42,469 nt of DNA from an uncultured Oscillospiraceae bacterium (lineage in GTDB: Bacteria; Bacillota; Clostridia; Oscillospirales; Oscillospiraceae), in the NCBI GenBank assembly GCA_946546815.1, contig CAMNOL010000006.1, positions 1-42,469 on the forward strand, written 5' to 3'. Positions 8,159 through 16,534 of this stretch are shown here, piece after piece. The position numbers and the translations under genes were made by a program. Positions within the stretch are counted from its first letter, which is position 1. The number at the start of each line of letters is the position of its first letter. The notes beneath the pieces are model-generated. The model ran no database searches, was not told the DNA's origin, and saw nothing but the letters and a program-made list of their open reading frames with translations.

Positions 8159-11100
8159 ATGAATCAAGTTTATCGCTGCTATGCGGAAAAACGCCCCGGC
8201 TTCGACATGGAGGCCAGCCATCTGTTCACCGAGCTGAAGGAACAGCTGGGACTGAGCGACCTGGAGGGTCTGCGCATCATCTATCGGTATGATGTGGACC
8301 AGATCGACCGGGAGGTCTACGAAAAGGCCAAGACCACCGTCTTTTCCGAGCCCATGGTGGACGACTTCTACGACGAGGAGCTGCCGGTCATCGAGGGCAG
8401 CCACTCCGTGCTGGCGGTGGAGGCGCTGCCCGGTCAGTTCGACCAGCGGGCCGACTCCTGCGCCCAGTGCATCCAGCTGCTGGCCGGCGTGGACCGCCCG
8501 CTGGTGAAGGCCGCCACCCTGTATGTGCTGCTGCCCGCTGTTTCCCAGGAGGAGCTGGCAAAGGTCAGCGCGTACCTCATCAACCCGGTGGAGCGCCGTC
8601 AGGCCTCCATGGACAAGCCCGCCACCCTGGCTCAGAGCTATGAAATTCCCACCCAGGTGGAGACTGTCCACGGCTTCACCGCCATGAACCGGGAGGAGCT
8701 GACCGGTCTGCTCAGCGGCATGGGACTCGCCATGGACATCGACGACCTGACCTTCCTCCAGCGCTATTTCAAAGAGGAGGAGCAGCGGGACCCCACCATC
8801 ACCGAGATCCGGGTGGTGGACACCTACTGGTCCGACCACTGCCGCCACACCACCTTCGGCACCCTCATCGACCACGCCGACATTCAGGACCCCCAGGTGA
8901 AGCAGGCCTTTATCGGCTACCTCTTCGACAAGGAGGAGGTCTACGGCCCGGAGAAGGCCGCCAAGCGCCCCTGCACCCTGATGGATATCGCCACCCAGGG
9001 CACCAAGGTGCTGAAAAAGCGGGGCGGCCTGCAAAATATTGACCAGTCCGAGGAGATCAACGCCTGCTCCATCCACATTCCCGTGGACGTGGACGGGGCG
9101 GAGGAGGACTGGCTGCTCCAGTTCAAAAACGAGACCCACAACCATCCCACGGAGATCGAGCCCTTCGGCGGAGCCGCCACCTGCATCGGCGGCGCCATCC
9201 GGGACCCCCTGTCCGGCCGGGCTTACATCTATCAGGCCATGCGCATCACCGGCTGCGGCGACCCCCGGGCGCCCATGAGCGAGACCCTGGAGGGCCGCCT
9301 GCCCCAGCGCAAGTTGGCCACCACCGCCGCCGCCGGCTATTCCTCCTACGGCAACCAGATCGGTCTGGCCACCGGCGTGGTCAACGAGTACTACCACCCC
9401 GGCTATGTGGCCAAGCACATGGAGCTGGGCGCCGTGGTGGGCGCAGTGCGCTCTGACGCCGTGGTCCGGGAGGTGCCCGCCCCCGGCGACGTGGTCATCC
9501 TGCTGGGCGGCCGCACCGGCCGTGACGGCATCGGCGGCGCCACCGGTTCCTCCAAGAGCCACAACATGGACTCCCTGCAGACCATGGGCAGCGAGGTTCA
9601 GAAGGGCAACGCCCCCGAGGAGCGCAAGATCCAGCGCCTGTTCCGCAACGGCGAGGTCACCCGGATGATCAAGCGCTGCAACGACTTCGGCGCCGGCGGC
9701 GTGTCCGTCGCCATCGGCGAGCTGGCCGACGGCCTGAGCATCGACCTGAACGCCGTGCGGAAGAAGTACGAGGGCCTGGACGGCACCGAGCTGTCCATCT
9801 CCGAGTCCCAGGAGCGTATGGCCGTTGTGGTGGCCCCGGAGAACGTGGAAACATTCATCGCCGCCGCCACCGCGGAGAACCTGGAGGCCTACACCGTAGC
9901 GGTGGTCACCGAGGAGCCCCGGATGGTCATCAACTGGAACGGCAAGGCCATTGCCAGCCTGTCCCGGAAGTTCCTGAACTCCAACGGCGCGGAAAAGCAC
10001 ACCACCGTTTCCGTGCCCAAGCTCCCCGGCAAGATGGACACCGGCGACACCGCCGACGTGAAGGCCCGGTTCCTGTCCATCGCGGAGAACCCCAACACCG
10101 CCTCCCAGCGGGGTCTGGGCGAGCGCTTTGACAGCTCCATCGGCGCGGGCACGGTGCTGTCCCCCTACGGCGGCCGCAGACAGCTGACCCCCGAGCAGGC
10201 CATGGTGGGCCTGCTGCCCGTGGGCCCCGGCCACAGAACCGAGACCTGCTCCATTATGACCTCCGGCTTTGACCCCTATCTGATGGAGCGCAACCCCTTC
10301 CTGGGCGCCCAGTGCTCCGTCATCGAATCCGTCGCCAAGCTGGTGGCCGCTGGCGGCGACCAGAAGAAGGCCTATCTGACCCTGCAGGAGTACTTCGAGC
10401 GCCTGCGGGAGGAGCCGGTCCGCTGGGGCAAGCCCTTCTCCGCTCTGCTGGGCGCCTACAAGGCCCAGACCGAGCTGGGCAACGCCGCCATCGGCGGCAA
10501 GGACTCCATGTCCGGCTCCTTCATGGACCTGGACGTGCCCCCCACCCTGGTCTCCTTTGCCATTGCACCGGAGAAGGTGGAGAACATCGTCTCCAACGAG
10601 TTCAAGGAGGCCGGACATCCGGTGTACCTCTTTGAGGAGGAGACCACCGACTACGCTGGGCTGAAGGCCATGTGGGCCAGGTTCCATGAGCTGGTGCTGG
10701 CGGGCAAGGTGAAGGCCGCCTGGGCGGTGACTGCCGGCGGCGTGGCCGAGGGCCTGATGAAGATGGGTTTTGGCAACGGCATCGGCTTTGCCGAGGGCGA
10801 ACAGCTGGACGGCGAGACCCTGTTCGGCAGAAAATACGGCTCCATTGTGGCGGAGCTCACCGAGAACGCGGACTTTGGCCGGAAGATCGGCGACACCGTC
10901 GCCGAGCCGGTGATTTGTGCCGGCGGCGAGAAGCTGTCCCTGGACGAGCTGTGCAAGGCCTGGGAGAACACCCTGGAAAAGGTCTATCCCACCGTGGCCC
11001 AAGTCAAGGACCCCTATGAGATTCCCAACGTGGACTGCCCGCAGCGCAGCACCCACGCCCCCGCGGTGAAGGTGGCCCGCCCCAAGGCGGTGATCCCCGT

Positions 11101-11875
11101 GTTCCCCGGCACCAACTGCGAGTACGACACCGCCAACGCCTGTCTGCGAGCGGGCATTGACGCCCAGATCGTGGTGGTGCGGAACCTGACCACCGACCTG
11201 CTGCTGGACTCCGCCCGGGAGCTGGAGACCGCCATCCGCAGCGCCCAGATGATTGTGCTGCCCGGCGGCTTCTCCGGCGGCGACGAGCCCGAGGGCTCCG
11301 GCAAGTTTATCGCCTCCTTCTTCCGCAGCCAGCGCATCAAGGACGCTGTCCACGACCTGCTGAAGAACCGGGACGGCCTGATGCTGGGCATCTGCAACGG
11401 CTTCCAGGCCCTGGTCAAGCTGGGCCTGGTGCCCTACGGCGAGATTCGGGACATGGACGACACCTGCCCCACCCTGACCTTCAACCTGATCGGCCGCCAC
11501 CAGAGCCGCTACTGCGACGTGCGGGTGGCCTCGGTGAAGTCCCCCTGGATGCTCAAGTCCAACCTGGGCGACGTGTACAGCGTGCCCATCTCCCACGGCG
11601 AGGGCCGCTTCGTGGCGCCCCAGCCCATTCTGGAGCAGATGATCCGCAACGGCCAGATCGCCACCCAGTATGTGGACGCCCAGGGCAAGCCCTCTCTGGA
11701 CATCTCCGCCAACCCCAACGGCTCCGTCTGCGCCATTGAGGGCATCTTCAGCCCGGATGGACGGGTCTTTGGCAAAATGGGCCACAGCGAGCGCTGGAAC
11801 CCCGGCGTAGCCAAGAACATCCCCGGTGAAAAGCTCATGCCCATCTTTGAGTCCGGAGCGGAATATTTCAAATAA
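8159..11875 (+). CDS. purL: Phosphoribosylformylglycinamidine synthase, single-chain PurL
   Basis: Fourth step of purine synthesis: FGAR + glutamine + ATP to FGAM. At 1238 residues it is the large, single-polypeptide form, not the small PurL/PurQ/PurS set. The N-terminal PurS-like region is followed by two AIR-synthase-like halves (motifs DTYWSDHCRHTTF, NETHNHPTEIEPFGGAATC, FGAGGVSVAIGELADG, GGKDSMSG). A glutamine amidotransferase domain runs from about residue 975, with nucleophile Cys1079 in GICNGF and SHGEGRF after it. AGGGAGG precedes the ATG. No other pur genes are adjacent and no purine riboswitch was recognised in the 100-base leader, which holds only a 7-bp hairpin (8102-8131). Confidence 0.97.
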   Translation: MNQVYRCYAEKRPGFDMEASHLFTELKEQLGLSDLEGLRIIYRYDVDQIDREVYEKAKTTVFSEPMVDDFYDEELPVIEGSHSVLAVEALPGQFDQRADSCAQCIQLLAGVDRPLVKAATLYVLLPAVSQEELAKVSAYLINPVERRQASMDKPATLAQSYEIPTQVETVHGFTAMNREELTGLLSGMGLAMDIDDLTFLQRYFKEEEQRDPTITEIRVVDTYWSDHCRHTTFGTLIDHADIQDPQVKQAFIGYLFDKEEVYGPEKAAKRPCTLMDIATQGTKVLKKRGGLQNIDQSEEINACSIHIPVDVDGAEEDWLLQFKNETHNHPTEIEPFGGAATCIGGAIRDPLSGRAYIYQAMRITGCGDPRAPMSETLEGRLPQRKLATTAAAGYSSYGNQIGLATGVVNEYYHPGYVAKHMELGAVVGAVRSDAVVREVPAPGDVVILLGGRTGRDGIGGATGSSKSHNMDSLQTMGSEVQKGNAPEERKIQRLFRNGEVTRMIKRCNDFGAGGVSVAIGELADGLSIDLNAVRKKYEGLDGTELSISESQERMAVVVAPENVETFIAAATAENLEAYTVAVVTEEPRMVINWNGKAIASLSRKFLNSNGAEKHTTVSVPKLPGKMDTGDTADVKARFLSIAENPNTASQRGLGERFDSSIGAGTVLSPYGGRRQLTPEQAMVGLLPVGPGHRTETCSIMTSGFDPYLMERNPFLGAQCSVIESVAKLVAAGGDQKKAYLTLQEYFERLREEPVRWGKPFSALLGAYKAQTELGNAAIGGKDSMSGSFMDLDVPPTLVSFAIAPEKVENIVSNEFKEAGHPVYLFEEETTDYAGLKAMWARFHELVLAGKVKAAWAVTAGGVAEGLMKMGFGNGIGFAEGEQLDGETLFGRKYGSIVAELTENADFGRKIGDTVAEPVICAGGEKLSLDELCKAWENTLEKVYPTVAQVKDPYEIPNVDCPQRSTHAPAVKVARPKAVIPVFPGTNCEYDTANACLRAGIDAQIVVVRNLTTDLLLDSARELETAIRSAQMIVLPGGFSGGDEPEGSGKFIASFFRSQRIKDAVHDLLKNRDGLMLGICNGFQALVKLGLVPYGEIRDMDDTCPTLTFNLIGRHQSRYCDVRVASVKSPWMLKSNLGDVYSVPISHGEGRFVAPQPILEQMIRNGQIATQYVDAQGKPSLDISANPNGSVCAIEGIFSPDGRVFGKMGHSERWNPGVAKNIPGEKLMPIFESGAEYFK

Positions 11876-11974
11876 TTACTACAAATCGGATTGCTTTTGC
11901 GGCGATCGGGAGGACAGGGAGAAGGAATTCTTCCTGTTTTCCCGGTCCCCAGCCCCACACGGAGAACACCAGCT

Positions 11975-12601
11975 ATGAAGAACTACGATGGAATCATTTT
12001 TGACGTGGACGGAACCCTGTGGTATTCCTGCGACAAGGTGGCCCGGCTCTGGTCCGAAGCCGCCACGGAGTACCTGGGCCGGCCCATCCACTGGACCGGG
12101 CCGCAGATTCAGCCCATGTTCGGCCAGACCATGGACGTGTTTCTGGACACGCTGCTCCCCGGCCTGTCCCGGCAGCAGAAGGACGAGCTGAGCCGCCGGT
12201 GCTGGGACCGGGAGAACGCCGGCCTGCCCGACGACCCCGGCGTGCTCTACCCCGGCGTGGCGGAGACCCTGAGGGAACTGTCCCGGACTCATCGGCTGTT
12301 CATCGTCTCCAACTGTCAGAAGGGCTACATTGAGGTGCTGCTGGACGCCTACGGCCTCCGGGACTGCGTGGAGGGCTGGCTGTGCTGGGAGGACACCTTC
12401 CAGAGCAAGGACGTGACCATCCGCAGGCTGATGGAGCAGTACGGCCTAAACACCGCAGTCTATGTGGGGGACACCCAGGGAGACGCCGACGCCTGCGCCG
12501 CAGCGGGAGTGGACTTCATCTGGGCGGCCTACGGCATCGGCACGGTGGCCCACCCGGCGGAGCAGATCCACTGCTTTGGGGAGCTGCAGGAATTGGTCTG
12601 A
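11975..12601 (+). CDS. HAD-superfamily hydrolase (phosphoglycolate phosphatase-like)
   Basis: A 208-residue haloacid dehalogenase-type phosphatase. Motif I is DVDGTL with nucleophile Asp near residue 10, motif II is the Ser in IVSNCQ, the motif III Lys is in FQSKD, and motif IV is GDTQGDADA. A helical cap (C1 type) sits between motifs I and II, as in Gph/PgmB-like enzymes. The ATG at 11975 is chosen because GGAG lies upstream and the conserved motif begins eight residues in. It is about 100 bases after purL, possibly on the same transcript. Substrate unknown. Confidence 0.88.
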   Translation: MKNYDGIIFDVDGTLWYSCDKVARLWSEAATEYLGRPIHWTGPQIQPMFGQTMDVFLDTLLPGLSRQQKDELSRRCWDRENAGLPDDPGVLYPGVAETLRELSRTHRLFIVSNCQKGYIEVLLDAYGLRDCVEGWLCWEDTFQSKDVTIRRLMEQYGLNTAVYVGDTQGDADACAAAGVDFIWAAYGIGTVAHPAEQIHCFGELQELV

Positions 12602-12619
12602 AAATCTCCCCTTCCGCCC

Positions 12620-12647
12620 TTGCAATCTGTGGGGAGTGTGTTATACT
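12620..12647 (+). promoter_or_regulatory. Promoter upstream of the aro leader
   Basis: -35 TTGCAA (12620-12625), 16-base spacer, -10 TATACT (12642-12647). It lies just after the HAD gene and at the left edge of the 168-bp hairpin element. It is the best sigma-A-like site before the aromatic leader. A start inside the element cannot be excluded. Confidence 0.6.
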
Positions 12648-12648
12648 A

Positions 12649-12816
12649 TTGAGGTAACACCGCACAATAGCAGCTTCGGCGCCTTGCGGACTATTTTCCG
12701 CCAGATTGCCCGCAGATTCCTTGAAATCCGTCAGGATTCCTGCGAAATCTGCGAATAATCTGAACGAAAAATATGCTCGCAATCCGCTCTTGTCCCATTA
12801 TGCGGAGTTACCTTAA
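12649..12816. repeat. 168-bp hairpin (MITE-like) element upstream of the aro leader
   Basis: The 22-base ends 12649-12670 and 12795-12816 are inverted copies with four differences (shared core AGGTAAC-x-CCGCA-x-AAT). Similarity continues inward, for example 12691-12717 against 12748-12776. The centre holds a further hairpin, AATCC/GGATT inside CGCAGATT/AAATCTGCG. The whole element is therefore one long imperfect hairpin with no coding capacity. No clear target-site duplication is seen. Confidence 0.65.
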
Positions 12817-12878
12817 CGATGTGATGGATGAAAGCAATCCGTCCCCCAAATGATTTGAGAAATCGAGGAACCATTTTC

Positions 12879-12989
12879 ATGCTGTACACTGCTTCTGCTT
12901 CCTATTTTACCTTTGGCTGGACCCGATTTTCCGGTTCCGGTTTCTTTGCACGGGTAAAATCAGAAAAGCAGACTTTGAGCATAGAATGA
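12879..12989 (+). CDS. Putative aromatic leader peptide of the aro operon
   Basis: A 36-codon reading frame with its own ribosome site (GAGGA, 12865-12869). Eight of 36 residues are aromatic: Tyr3, Tyr9, Phe10, Phe12, Trp14, Phe17, Phe22 and Phe23, most of them clustered at residues 9-23. The same RNA can fold: 12904-12911 (ATTTTACC) pairs with 12953-12960 (GGTAAAAT), 12895-12900 with 12966-12971, and 12879-12883 with 12978-12982. An intrinsic terminator follows 36 bases after the stop, ahead of aroF. This is the layout of a ribosome-stalling attenuator that senses charged Phe/Tyr/Trp tRNAs. The coding call rests on composition, ribosome site and position only. Confidence 0.72.
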   Translation: MLYTASASYFTFGWTRFSGSGFFARVKSEKQTLSIE

Positions 12990-13024
12990 CCCCAAGGGGC
13001 ATCAGATTCTTTTGACAGCGTTCA

Positions 13025-13056
13025 GGCTCATTGTCTCAGGACAATGGGCCTTTTTT
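13025..13056 (+). terminator. Attenuator terminator in the aroF leader
   Basis: An 11-bp stem (13025-13035 with 13040-13050, one G-U pair), a TCAG loop and six T at 13051-13056. It ends 30 bases before the aroF ATG and downstream of the aromatic-rich leader frame, so it must be read through for aro expression. Short segments at 12976-12980 and 12985-12989 can pair with its left arm (13026-13032) and are candidate antiterminator strands. Confidence 0.87.
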
Positions 13057-13086
13057 CGTGGGAAATCACCGGAGGAGTGAAGCGTT

Positions 13087-14106
13087 ATGGTCATTATCAT
13101 GAAACCCGGCACCAGCCAGAACGAGATCCGCAAGCTGGCGGCGAAATTTGAGGCACAGAACTTCCGCGTGGGCATCACCAACGGCGTGGACTGCTCCATT
13201 CTGGGTCTGGTGGGAGACACCACCAAGCTGGACGAGGACAAAATCCTGCTCAATGAGCACGTGGAGCGGGTGATGCGGGTCTCCGAGCCCTTCAAAAAGG
13301 CCAACCGCAAGTTCCACCCCGCAGACACCGTGGTGAACGTCAACGGCGTGGAGATCGGCGGCGGAAACTTCGGCGTCATCGCCGGGCCCTGCTCCGTGGA
13401 GAGCAAGGAACAGATCGTGGACATCGCCAAAGAGGTCCAGCAGGCCGGGGCCTGTATGCTCCGGGGCGGCGCCTTCAAGCCCCGCACCAGCCCCTATTCC
13501 TTCCAGGGCATGGGCGTGCCCGGGCTGAAGCTGCTGCTGGAGGCCAAGGCGGAGACGGGAATGCCCATCGTCACCGAGATCATGAGCCCGAAGCACTGCG
13601 AGCTGTTTGAGGAAAAGGTGGATCTGGTGCAGATCGGCGCCCGGAATATGCAGAACTTTGACCTGCTGAAGGAAGTGGGCAAGCTGTCCAAGCCGGTGCT
13701 GCTCAAGCGGGGGCTGTCCAACTCCTACGAAGAGTGGATCATGAGCGCCGAGTATATCATGAGCGAGGGCAACGAAAACGTCATCCTCTGCGAGCGGGGC
13801 ATCCGGACCTTTGAGAAGTACACCCGCAACACCCTGGACGTGTCCGCCATTCCCGCCATCAAGCGCATGAGCCACCTGCCCATTGTGGTGGACCCCTCCC
13901 ATTCCGGGGGCTACAGCTGGCTGGTGGAGCCGCTGGCCATGGCGGCGGTGGCGGCGGGAGCCGACGGCCTCCTCATCGAGGTCCACAACGACCCCAAACA
14001 CGCCCTGTGCGACGGCCAGCAGTCCCTGACCCCTCCCCAGTTCGGCCAGATGATGGGAAAAGTGCAGAAAATTGTTGACCTGATGGGGAAAAAGGTAGTA
14101 TACTAA
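13087..14106 (+). CDS. aroF: 3-deoxy-7-phosphoheptulonate (DAHP) synthase
   Basis: First step of the shikimate pathway: phosphoenolpyruvate + erythrose 4-phosphate to DAHP. The 339 residues fit the type I-beta enzyme (Thermotoga/B. subtilis-like). An N-terminal ferredoxin-like (ACT-like) regulatory domain (about 1-70) precedes the barrel. Barrel motifs are GPCSVES, KPRTSPYSFQG, the metal/substrate segment QIGARNMQN, LLKRG and VVDPSHSGG. There is no fused chorismate mutase domain; that activity is in pheA at the end of the operon. GGAGGAG precedes the ATG. Expression should depend on the upstream attenuator. Confidence 0.97.
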   Translation: MVIIMKPGTSQNEIRKLAAKFEAQNFRVGITNGVDCSILGLVGDTTKLDEDKILLNEHVERVMRVSEPFKKANRKFHPADTVVNVNGVEIGGGNFGVIAGPCSVESKEQIVDIAKEVQQAGACMLRGGAFKPRTSPYSFQGMGVPGLKLLLEAKAETGMPIVTEIMSPKHCELFEEKVDLVQIGARNMQNFDLLKEVGKLSKPVLLKRGLSNSYEEWIMSAEYIMSEGNENVILCERGIRTFEKYTRNTLDVSAIPAIKRMSHLPIVVDPSHSGGYSWLVEPLAMAAVAAGADGLLIEVHNDPKHALCDGQQSLTPPQFGQMMGKVQKIVDLMGKKVVY

Positions 14107-14166
14107 AGAAGTTAAATTTGCTTTAAACTGCTAAAGTGCGGCAGAGCGCCGCAAGAGGGGATTGTT

Positions 14167-15237
14167 ATGCACAGATTGAACGTTCCTCTGCCGGGCAGAG
14201 AATATGAAATACTCATCGAAAAGGGCCTGCTGGACAAGGTGGGCAGGCGGTGCCGGGTGGTGCTGATGCGGGCCTCCCGCATTGTGCTGGTCACGGACAG
14301 CAACGTGGGCCCGCTGTACGCCCAGCGGGTGAAGGAGAGCCTGGAGGCGTCCCGGTTCCAGGTGAAGGTCCTCACCGTTCCGGCGGGGGAGACCTCCAAA
14401 AGCCCGGAGATGCTGGCCTGGCTGTGGGAAGAGATGATGGCCTTCGGCTTGACCCGCACCGACGCCGTGGTGGCGCTGGGCGGCGGCGTGGTGGGGGACC
14501 TGGCGGGCTTTGCGGCGGCGACGCTGCTGCGGGGCATCGACTATGTGCAGATTCCCACCACCCTGCTCTCTCAGGTGGACTCCTCCGTGGGGGGCAAAGT
14601 GGCGGTGGATCTGCAGGCCGGAAAGAACCTGGCCGGCGCCTTCTGGCAGCCCCGGGCGGTGCTGATGGACCCGGAGGTGCTGGAGACCCTGCCGGACAAG
14701 GTGTTTGCCGACGGCATGGCGGAGGTCATCAAGTACGGCTGCATCTGGGACGACAGATTTTTCGAGATGCTGGACCAGTGCGGCAGCCGGGCGGGGGTGA
14801 TGAACGTCATCGAGCAGGTGCTCCACATCTGCTGCGCCATCAAGGCGGAGGTGGTGCTCCAGGACGAGCACGACCGGGGGATGCGGATGATCCTGAACTT
14901 CGGACACACCCTGGGCCACGCCTACGAAAAGGCCTATCACTACGAGACCTACACCCACGGCGAGGCGGTGGCGGCAGGGATGTGCCGGGCGGCAGAGTTG
15001 GGCGCGCAGATGCACTTCACCCCGGCGGAGGTTCCGGGAAAGATCGCCGCCCTGGTGAAAAAGTTCGGCCTGCCCGACCGCATCGACTGCACCATGGAGG
15101 ACTACCGCAGCGCCATCGGATCGGACAAAAAGGGACAGGGCGGTCAGATTCACGTGATCCTGCTGATGAATCTGGGGGACGCCAAGCCGGTTTATATGCC
15201 CAAAAAGGAACTGTTGGAGCGTATTGAGCGCTTATAA
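14167..15237 (+). CDS. aroB: 3-dehydroquinate synthase
   Basis: Second shikimate step: DAHP to 3-dehydroquinate, NAD- and metal-dependent. The 356-residue length is typical. Visible are the glycine-rich GGGVVGDLAGFAAAT, the PTTLLSQVDSSVGGK signature, the metal ligand region EVIKYG, and the zinc-binding histidines in NFGHTLGHAYE and HGEAVAAGM. It lies 60 bases after aroF and 12 bases before aroA in the same operon. Confidence 0.97.
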   Translation: MHRLNVPLPGREYEILIEKGLLDKVGRRCRVVLMRASRIVLVTDSNVGPLYAQRVKESLEASRFQVKVLTVPAGETSKSPEMLAWLWEEMMAFGLTRTDAVVALGGGVVGDLAGFAAATLLRGIDYVQIPTTLLSQVDSSVGGKVAVDLQAGKNLAGAFWQPRAVLMDPEVLETLPDKVFADGMAEVIKYGCIWDDRFFEMLDQCGSRAGVMNVIEQVLHICCAIKAEVVLQDEHDRGMRMILNFGHTLGHAYEKAYHYETYTHGEAVAAGMCRAAELGAQMHFTPAEVPGKIAALVKKFGLPDRIDCTMEDYRSAIGSDKKGQGGQIHVILLMNLGDAKPVYMPKKELLERIERL

Positions 15238-15249
15238 AGGAAGATTAGA

Positions 15250-16476
15250 ATGGATTTAGCGATTTATCCCCACATTCTGAAGGGGACGATCACGCCGCCG
15301 CCCTCCAAGAGCCAGGCCCACCGCGCCATCATCTGCGCGGCGCTGGCGGAGGGGGACAGCCTGATCCTGAATTTACAGCTGTCCGTGGACATTCACGCCA
15401 CGCTGAACTGTATGCGCACCCTGGGGGCCAACGCAGCGGAGCACGGCGGCATCATCAACGGCTGCGGCGCCCGGTGCGGGAAATTTGACCGGCTGCCCGA
15501 GCTGGACTGCGCCGAGTCCGGTTCCACCCTGCGCTTTCTCATTCCCATTGCGCTGGCGGTGGCGGGGGGCGGCGTTTTCAGCGGCCGGGGACGGCTGATG
15601 GAGCGGCCCCAGAAGCCCTATCAGCAGCTGTTTCAGCAGCGGGGCATCCGCTTTGAGCGCCGGAACGGAAAGATTGAGGTGGAGGGCACCCTGAAGCCCG
15701 GCCTGTTCCGTATTGCGGGCAACGTCTCCTCCCAGTTTATCACCGGCCTGCTCTTTGCCCTGCCCCTGTTGGACGGGGATTCGGACATTGAGCTGACCAC
15801 AGAGCTGGAATCCGCCGGCTACATCGAGTCCACCATGGTGGCGCAGCGGCTGTTCGGCGTGGAGATCCAGCGGACGGAGAAGGGCTGGCACATTCCCGGC
15901 AACCAGCGCTATCAGGCGGCCAAGGCCCCGGTTATGATCGACGCGGACTACTCCAACGCGGCGTTTTATATCATGGCCAACGGCATCGGCAACGAGATCG
16001 AAATCTGCGACCTGAACCCGGAGACCTGCCAGGGGGATAAGATCATCACCCACTACGAGGCGATGCTGGACCGCCCCGGTGAGGTGGTCATCGACGTGCG
16101 GCAGTGCCCCGATTTGGTGCCCGCCCTGGCGGGACGGGCTGCGCTGCGGCCGGGTCAGGTGACAAAAATCGTCAACGCCGCCCGCCTGCGCATGAAGGAG
16201 AGCGACCGGCTGGACACCGTGTCCACGGAGCTGAACAAGCTGGGCGCCCATGTGGATCAGCTGCCCGACGCGCTGATCATCACCGGCGTGGACCGGCTCC
16301 GGGGGGGCGTGGTGAACAGCCACAACGACCACCGCATCGCCATGATGCTGGCCATGGTGGCCACCCGGTGCACGGACCGGATGATCCTTCAGGACGCGGG
16401 CAGCGTGGCCAAGTCCCACCCCGGCTTCTGGGAGCACTATTACCGGCTGGGGGGCCAGTTCGGAATTTGGGACTGA
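15250..16476 (+). CDS. aroA: 3-phosphoshikimate 1-carboxyvinyltransferase (EPSP synthase)
   Basis: Sixth shikimate step: shikimate 3-phosphate + phosphoenolpyruvate to EPSP. The 408 residues contain the N-terminal PPSKSQAHRAI (phosphate-binding Lys and Ser), CAESGSTLRFL, RLRMKESDRL and NDHRIAM. The usual DxGNSGT glycine loop reads DCAESGST, as in other clostridial enzymes, and the protein is shorter than E. coli AroA by about 20 residues. It starts 12 bases after aroB, suggesting translational coupling. Confidence 0.96.
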   Translation: MDLAIYPHILKGTITPPPSKSQAHRAIICAALAEGDSLILNLQLSVDIHATLNCMRTLGANAAEHGGIINGCGARCGKFDRLPELDCAESGSTLRFLIPIALAVAGGGVFSGRGRLMERPQKPYQQLFQQRGIRFERRNGKIEVEGTLKPGLFRIAGNVSSQFITGLLFALPLLDGDSDIELTTELESAGYIESTMVAQRLFGVEIQRTEKGWHIPGNQRYQAAKAPVMIDADYSNAAFYIMANGIGNEIEICDLNPETCQGDKIITHYEAMLDRPGEVVIDVRQCPDLVPALAGRAALRPGQVTKIVNAARLRMKESDRLDTVSTELNKLGAHVDQLPDALIITGVDRLRGGVVNSHNDHRIAMMLAMVATRCTDRMILQDAGSVAKSHPGFWEHYYRLGGQFGIWD

Positions 16477-16534
16477 TCCGGAGACTGGTCATTGACAAGG
16501 GACGCGGAAACCATTACGATTGAGAGGAAGCTCC

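Noticed and set aside
7832-11785. 1317-codon minus-strand open frame opposite purL and the lipoprotein gene
   Set aside because: Lies across two well-supported plus-strand genes, has no ribosome site and consists of low-complexity Gly/Leu/Val/His sequence. Shadow of the GC-rich third codon positions.
12817-13086. T-box riboswitch upstream of aroF
   Set aside because: The region was read for the TGGNACC core and specifier loop. The nearest match (TGGACCC at 12918-12924) lies inside the leader-peptide frame and has the wrong spacing, and no Stem I motifs were found. The leader-peptide model explains the terminator better.
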